Source of the DNA: Acanthosoma haemorrhoidale | Taxonomy: Eukaryota; Arthropoda; Insecta; Hemiptera; Acanthosomatidae | Direction: 5' to 3' | NCBI GenBank assembly: GCA_930367205.1 | Contig: CAKNEZ010000017.1 | Coordinates: 124,001 to 188,000 of the forward strand | Length of the DNA stretch: 64,000 nucleotides | In this document: positions 61,740 through 64,000 of the stretch, in pieces | Layout: every line of letters starts with the position of its first letter | How positions within the stretch are numbered: position 1 is the stretch's first letter | Program-made: the position numbers and the translations under genes | Notes under the pieces: model-generated | Told to the model about the DNA's origin: nothing | The model's database searches: none | The model's input: only the letters and a program-made list of their open reading frames with translations

Positions 61740-64000
61740 TAAGTTTGGATATTTTTGGCACAGAGGTGTGACAGTGAGAGTCTAGGTTTAGATGGTGTTG
61801 GCACAGAGGTGTGACAGTGAGAGTCTAGGTTTAGAGAGTGTTGGAACAAAGGTGTGACAGTAAGAACCTAGGTTTGGATCGTGTTTAATTAGTAGTGTGA
61901 CAATTAAAGTCTATGTTGAGATTGTGCTGGAACAGGGGTGTGTTACAGTAATAGTCTAGGTTTAGAGGGTGCTGAAACATAGGTGTGACAGTTAGATCAT
62001 AGGTTATGATCATGTTGAAACAGAGGGGTGTCACTAAGATCCAAGGATTAGGTAGCAATGGAACAAAAGTGTGACAGTGAGAGTCTAGGTTTGGATCTTG
62101 TTAGAACAGAAGTGTGACATTTAGAGTTTAGGTTTAGATTGTGTTGGAACAGGGGTGCTAAAGTAATAGTCTAGGTTTAGAGCGTGCTGAAACATAGGTG
62201 GGACGGTTAGAGCCTAGGTTAAGATCATGTTAAAACAGAGGGGTGTCAGTGAGATCCAAGGATTAGATAGCAATGGAACAAAAGTGTGACAGTTAGAGTC
62301 TAGGTTTAGGTCGTGTAGGAACCAAGGCGTGACAGTTTAAGCCTAGGATTTGTGCGTGTTGGTACAAACGTGTAACAGTGAGAGTCTAGGTTTAGATCGT
62401 GTTAGAACAAAGGTGAGACGGTCAGAGTCTAGGTTTAGGTCGTGTAGGAACCGAGTTGTGGCAGTTAGAGTCTAGGTTAGGATCTTGTTGGAACAGAGGT
62501 TTGACAGTCATAATCTAGTTTTAGAGTGTGTTGGAACAGGAGTGTATCAGTTAGAACCTAGGTTTAGATCGTGTTGAAAAGAAGTGTGACATTTAGAGTC
62601 TAGGTTTAAATCGTGATGGAACCAAGGTGTGACAGTTAGAGTCTATGGTTAGATCGTGTTCGAACTGAGGTGTGACAGTTAGAGTCTAGGTTTAGAGCGT
62701 GTTGGAACAAAAGTGTATCAGTAAGAGCCTAGGTTTGGATCTTGTTAGAACAGAGGGGTGTCAGTGAGATCCAAGGATTAGATAGCAATGGAACAAAAGT
62801 GTGACAGTGAGAGTCTAGGTTTGGATCTTGTTAGAACAGAAGTGTGACATTTAGAGTCTAGGTTTAGATTGTGTTGGAACAGGGGTGTTACAGTTATAGT
62901 CTAGGTTAGGATCTTGTTGGAACTGAGGTGTGACAGTTATAATCTAGGTTTAGAGCGTGTTGGAACAGAAGTGTATCAGTAAGAGCCTAGGTTTGGATCT
63001 TGTTAGAACAGAGGTGTGACAGTGAGAATCTAAGTTTAGATTGTTTTGGAACAAAGGTGTGACGCGTAAAGTCTAGGTTAGATTTAGTTGAAACAGAGGT
63101 TTGACAGTAATAGTCTAGGTTTAGATTGTGTTGGAACAGGGGTGTTACAGTAATAGTCTAGGTTTAGAGCGTGCTGAAACATAGGTGGGACAGTTAGAGA
63201 CTAGGTTAAGATCATGTTGAAACAGGGAGTGTCAGTGAGATCCAAAGATTAGATAGCAATGGAACAAAAGAGTGACATGAGAGTCTAGGGTTAGAGCGTG
63301 TTGGAACAGAAGTGTATCAGTTAGAGCCTAAGTTTGGATCTTGTTGGAACAGAGGTGTGACAGCGAGAGTCAGGGTTTAGATGGTGTTGGAACAAAGGTG
63401 TGACGGGTAAAGTCTAGGTTTAGATTTAGTTGAAACAGAGGTGTGACAGTAATAGTCTAGGTTAGGATCTTGTTGGAACAGAGGTGTGACAGTTATAATC
63501 TAGGTTTAGAGCGTGTTGGAACAGAAGTGTATCTGTAAGAGCCTTGGTTTGGATCTTGTTAGAAGAAAAGTGTGACATTTAGAGTCTAGGTTTAGATTGT
63601 GTTGGAACAGGGGTGTTACAGTAATAGTCTAGGTTTGGATCTTGTTAGAACAGAGGGGTGTCAGTGAGATCCAAGGATTAGATAGCAATGGAATAAAGGT
63701 GTGACGGGTAAAGTCTAGGTTTATATTTAGGTGAAACAGAGGTGTGACAGTAATAGTCTAGGTTAGGATCTTGTTGGAACAGAGGTGTGAGAGTAACAAT
63801 ATAGGTTTAGAGCGTGTTGGAACAGAAGTGTATCAGTAAGAGCCTAGGTTTGGATCTTGTTAGAACAGAAGTGTGACATTTAGAGTCTAGGTTTAGATTG
63901 TGTTGGAACAAAGGTGTGACGAGTTATGTCTAGGTTTAGATTTAGTTGGAACAGAGGTGTGACAGTAATAGTCTAGGTTAGGATCTTGTTGGAACAGAGG
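61740..64000 (+). repeat. Block Z6 (copy B, equals Z3), cut by window end
   Basis: This block matches Z3 at 25826 bp as far as about 62580, then at 25825 bp after a one-base deletion (GTTGAAAAGAAG). Its marker is at 61881. GGATCTTGTTGG near 63339 replaces GGATCTTTTTGG of Z3. The window ends in GGAACAGAGG, in mid-unit. Confidence 0.85.

Larger units (their letters stand above)
1..64000 (+). repeat. Satellite array of ~43-bp units filling the window
   Basis: Every part of the window that I read is made of diverged copies of one unit. The first two TCTAGGTTTA landmarks start at 21 and 64, which gives a 43-bp period. Numbering a typical unit from GGAAC, its landmarks are GGAACAG at 1-7, AGGTGTGACAG at 8-18, TCTAGGTTTAGATC at 25-38 and GTGTT at 39-43. 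Some variants are 44 or 45 bp and some are shortened. All copies point the same way, and I saw no inverted block. A typical unit has 15 G and only 4 C on this strand. Because 43 is not a multiple of 3 and the unit carries TGA and TAG stops in all three forward frames, long open frames cannot form. The array begins and ends in mid-unit, so it extends beyond the window. Function is unknown; centromeric or heterochromatic satellite is an inference from its form. Confidence 0.98.
38366..64000 (+). repeat. Super-unit copy B (~25.8 kb, cut by the window end)
   Basis: This copy repeats copy A block for block. Differences I saw: two units present near 39765-39850 that are missing at 14015 in copy A, a 51-bp deletion at 39604, a 1-bp deletion near 62580 (GTTGAAAAGAAG for GTTGAAACAGAAG), and scattered substitutions such as GAGTTTAGG near 44565 for GAGTCTAGG near 18739. 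Base 64000 corresponds to about 38175 in copy A, so roughly 190 bp of the unit are not seen. Whether a copy C follows cannot be told from this window. Confidence 0.88.

Noticed and set aside
1..64000. CRISPR array
   Set aside because: The units are contiguous and diverged along their whole length. There are no constant repeats separated by unique spacers, and no cas genes.
1..64000. Telomeric or interstitial telomere repeat (TTTAGG-like strings in GGTTTAGATC and GGTTTAGGTC)
   Set aside because: The string occurs once per 43-bp unit and never as a tandem 6- or 7-base repeat.
1..64000. Repeat region of a gene coding for a repetitive protein
   Set aside because: The 43-bp period is not a multiple of 3, stops occur in all forward frames of a typical unit, and the reverse strand also has TAA and TAG in the unit.
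1..64000. Transposon, LTR or ribosomal spacer origin
   Set aside because: I saw no inverted terminal repeats, target-site duplications, poly-A tails, reverse-transcriptase or transposase coding, or rRNA sequence. Origin of the unit in such an element cannot be excluded, but nothing here shows it.
38366..64000. Copy B as a pure assembly duplication of copy A
   Set aside because: Copy B carries its own indels (51 bp at 39604, 1 bp near 62580, two extra units near 39765) and many substitutions, which an artificial duplicate would not have. A partial misjoin inside such repeats still cannot be excluded from sequence alone.
1..64000. TCTA-GGTT-TAGA short dyad in each unit as a hairpin or terminator
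   Set aside because: The stem is only 4 bp of A/T-rich pairs and is often broken by common variants (TCTAGGTTAGG, CCTAGGTTTGG), so a functional structure is not supported.

Overview
The whole window is satellite DNA. From base 1 to base 64000 it is one uninterrupted head-to-tail array of diverged copies of a unit of about 43 bp, all in the same orientation, entering and leaving the window in mid-array. I found no protein-coding gene, RNA gene, transposon, insertion sequence or unique spacer. The composition of one typical unit (11 A, 4 C, 15 G, 13 T) gives about 44% GC with very strong G-over-C strand skew. The size of the array, its multi-kilobase higher-order structure and its lack of genes indicate a eukaryotic nuclear genome, most likely centromeric, pericentromeric, subtelomeric or other heterochromatin. 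Nothing in the sequence lets me name the species.

The array has at least three nested scales. (1) The 43-bp unit occurs as recognisable variants, including a TTAATTAGTAG type, a CAAGGATTAGATAGCAATGG type, a GCGCTGTAA type, a TTTAAGCCTAGGATTTG type and a GTGTATCAG type. (2) Strings of variants form blocks of about 1 to 3 kb, which I call X, Y, Z and w, and these blocks are reused in different orders. (3) From about 12575 rightward the same order of blocks recurs as a super-unit of about 25.8 kb. Copy A (about 12575-38365) and copy B (about 38366 to the window end) keep the same spacing of markers: eight of the nine comparable marker pairs are offset by exactly 25826 bp, and the ninth by 25791 bp because of local indels. 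Their order is X-Y-Y'w-Z-X-Y-Zpartial-Zpartial-X-Y-Z-v-Z. The window ends about 190 bp before copy B would be complete.

The left 12.5 kb is built from related units in a different, more irregular arrangement. It holds a duplication offset by 2269 bp, a 646-bp tandem pair with a third copy 2.8 kb away, three 214-bp units, a 1076-bp tandem of nearly three copies, and an incomplete X block. Several unit variants occur only here. About 12.57 kb is therefore the border between an irregular zone and a long-period zone.

No genes work together here. The structure records repeated in-register unequal exchange, segmental amplification and small deletions acting on a 43-bp ancestor. The points most worth checking are the 25.8-kb super-unit, the reuse of blocks inside it, the in-register junctions and indels that separate the copies, the T-box-like core in most units, and the extreme strand asymmetry.
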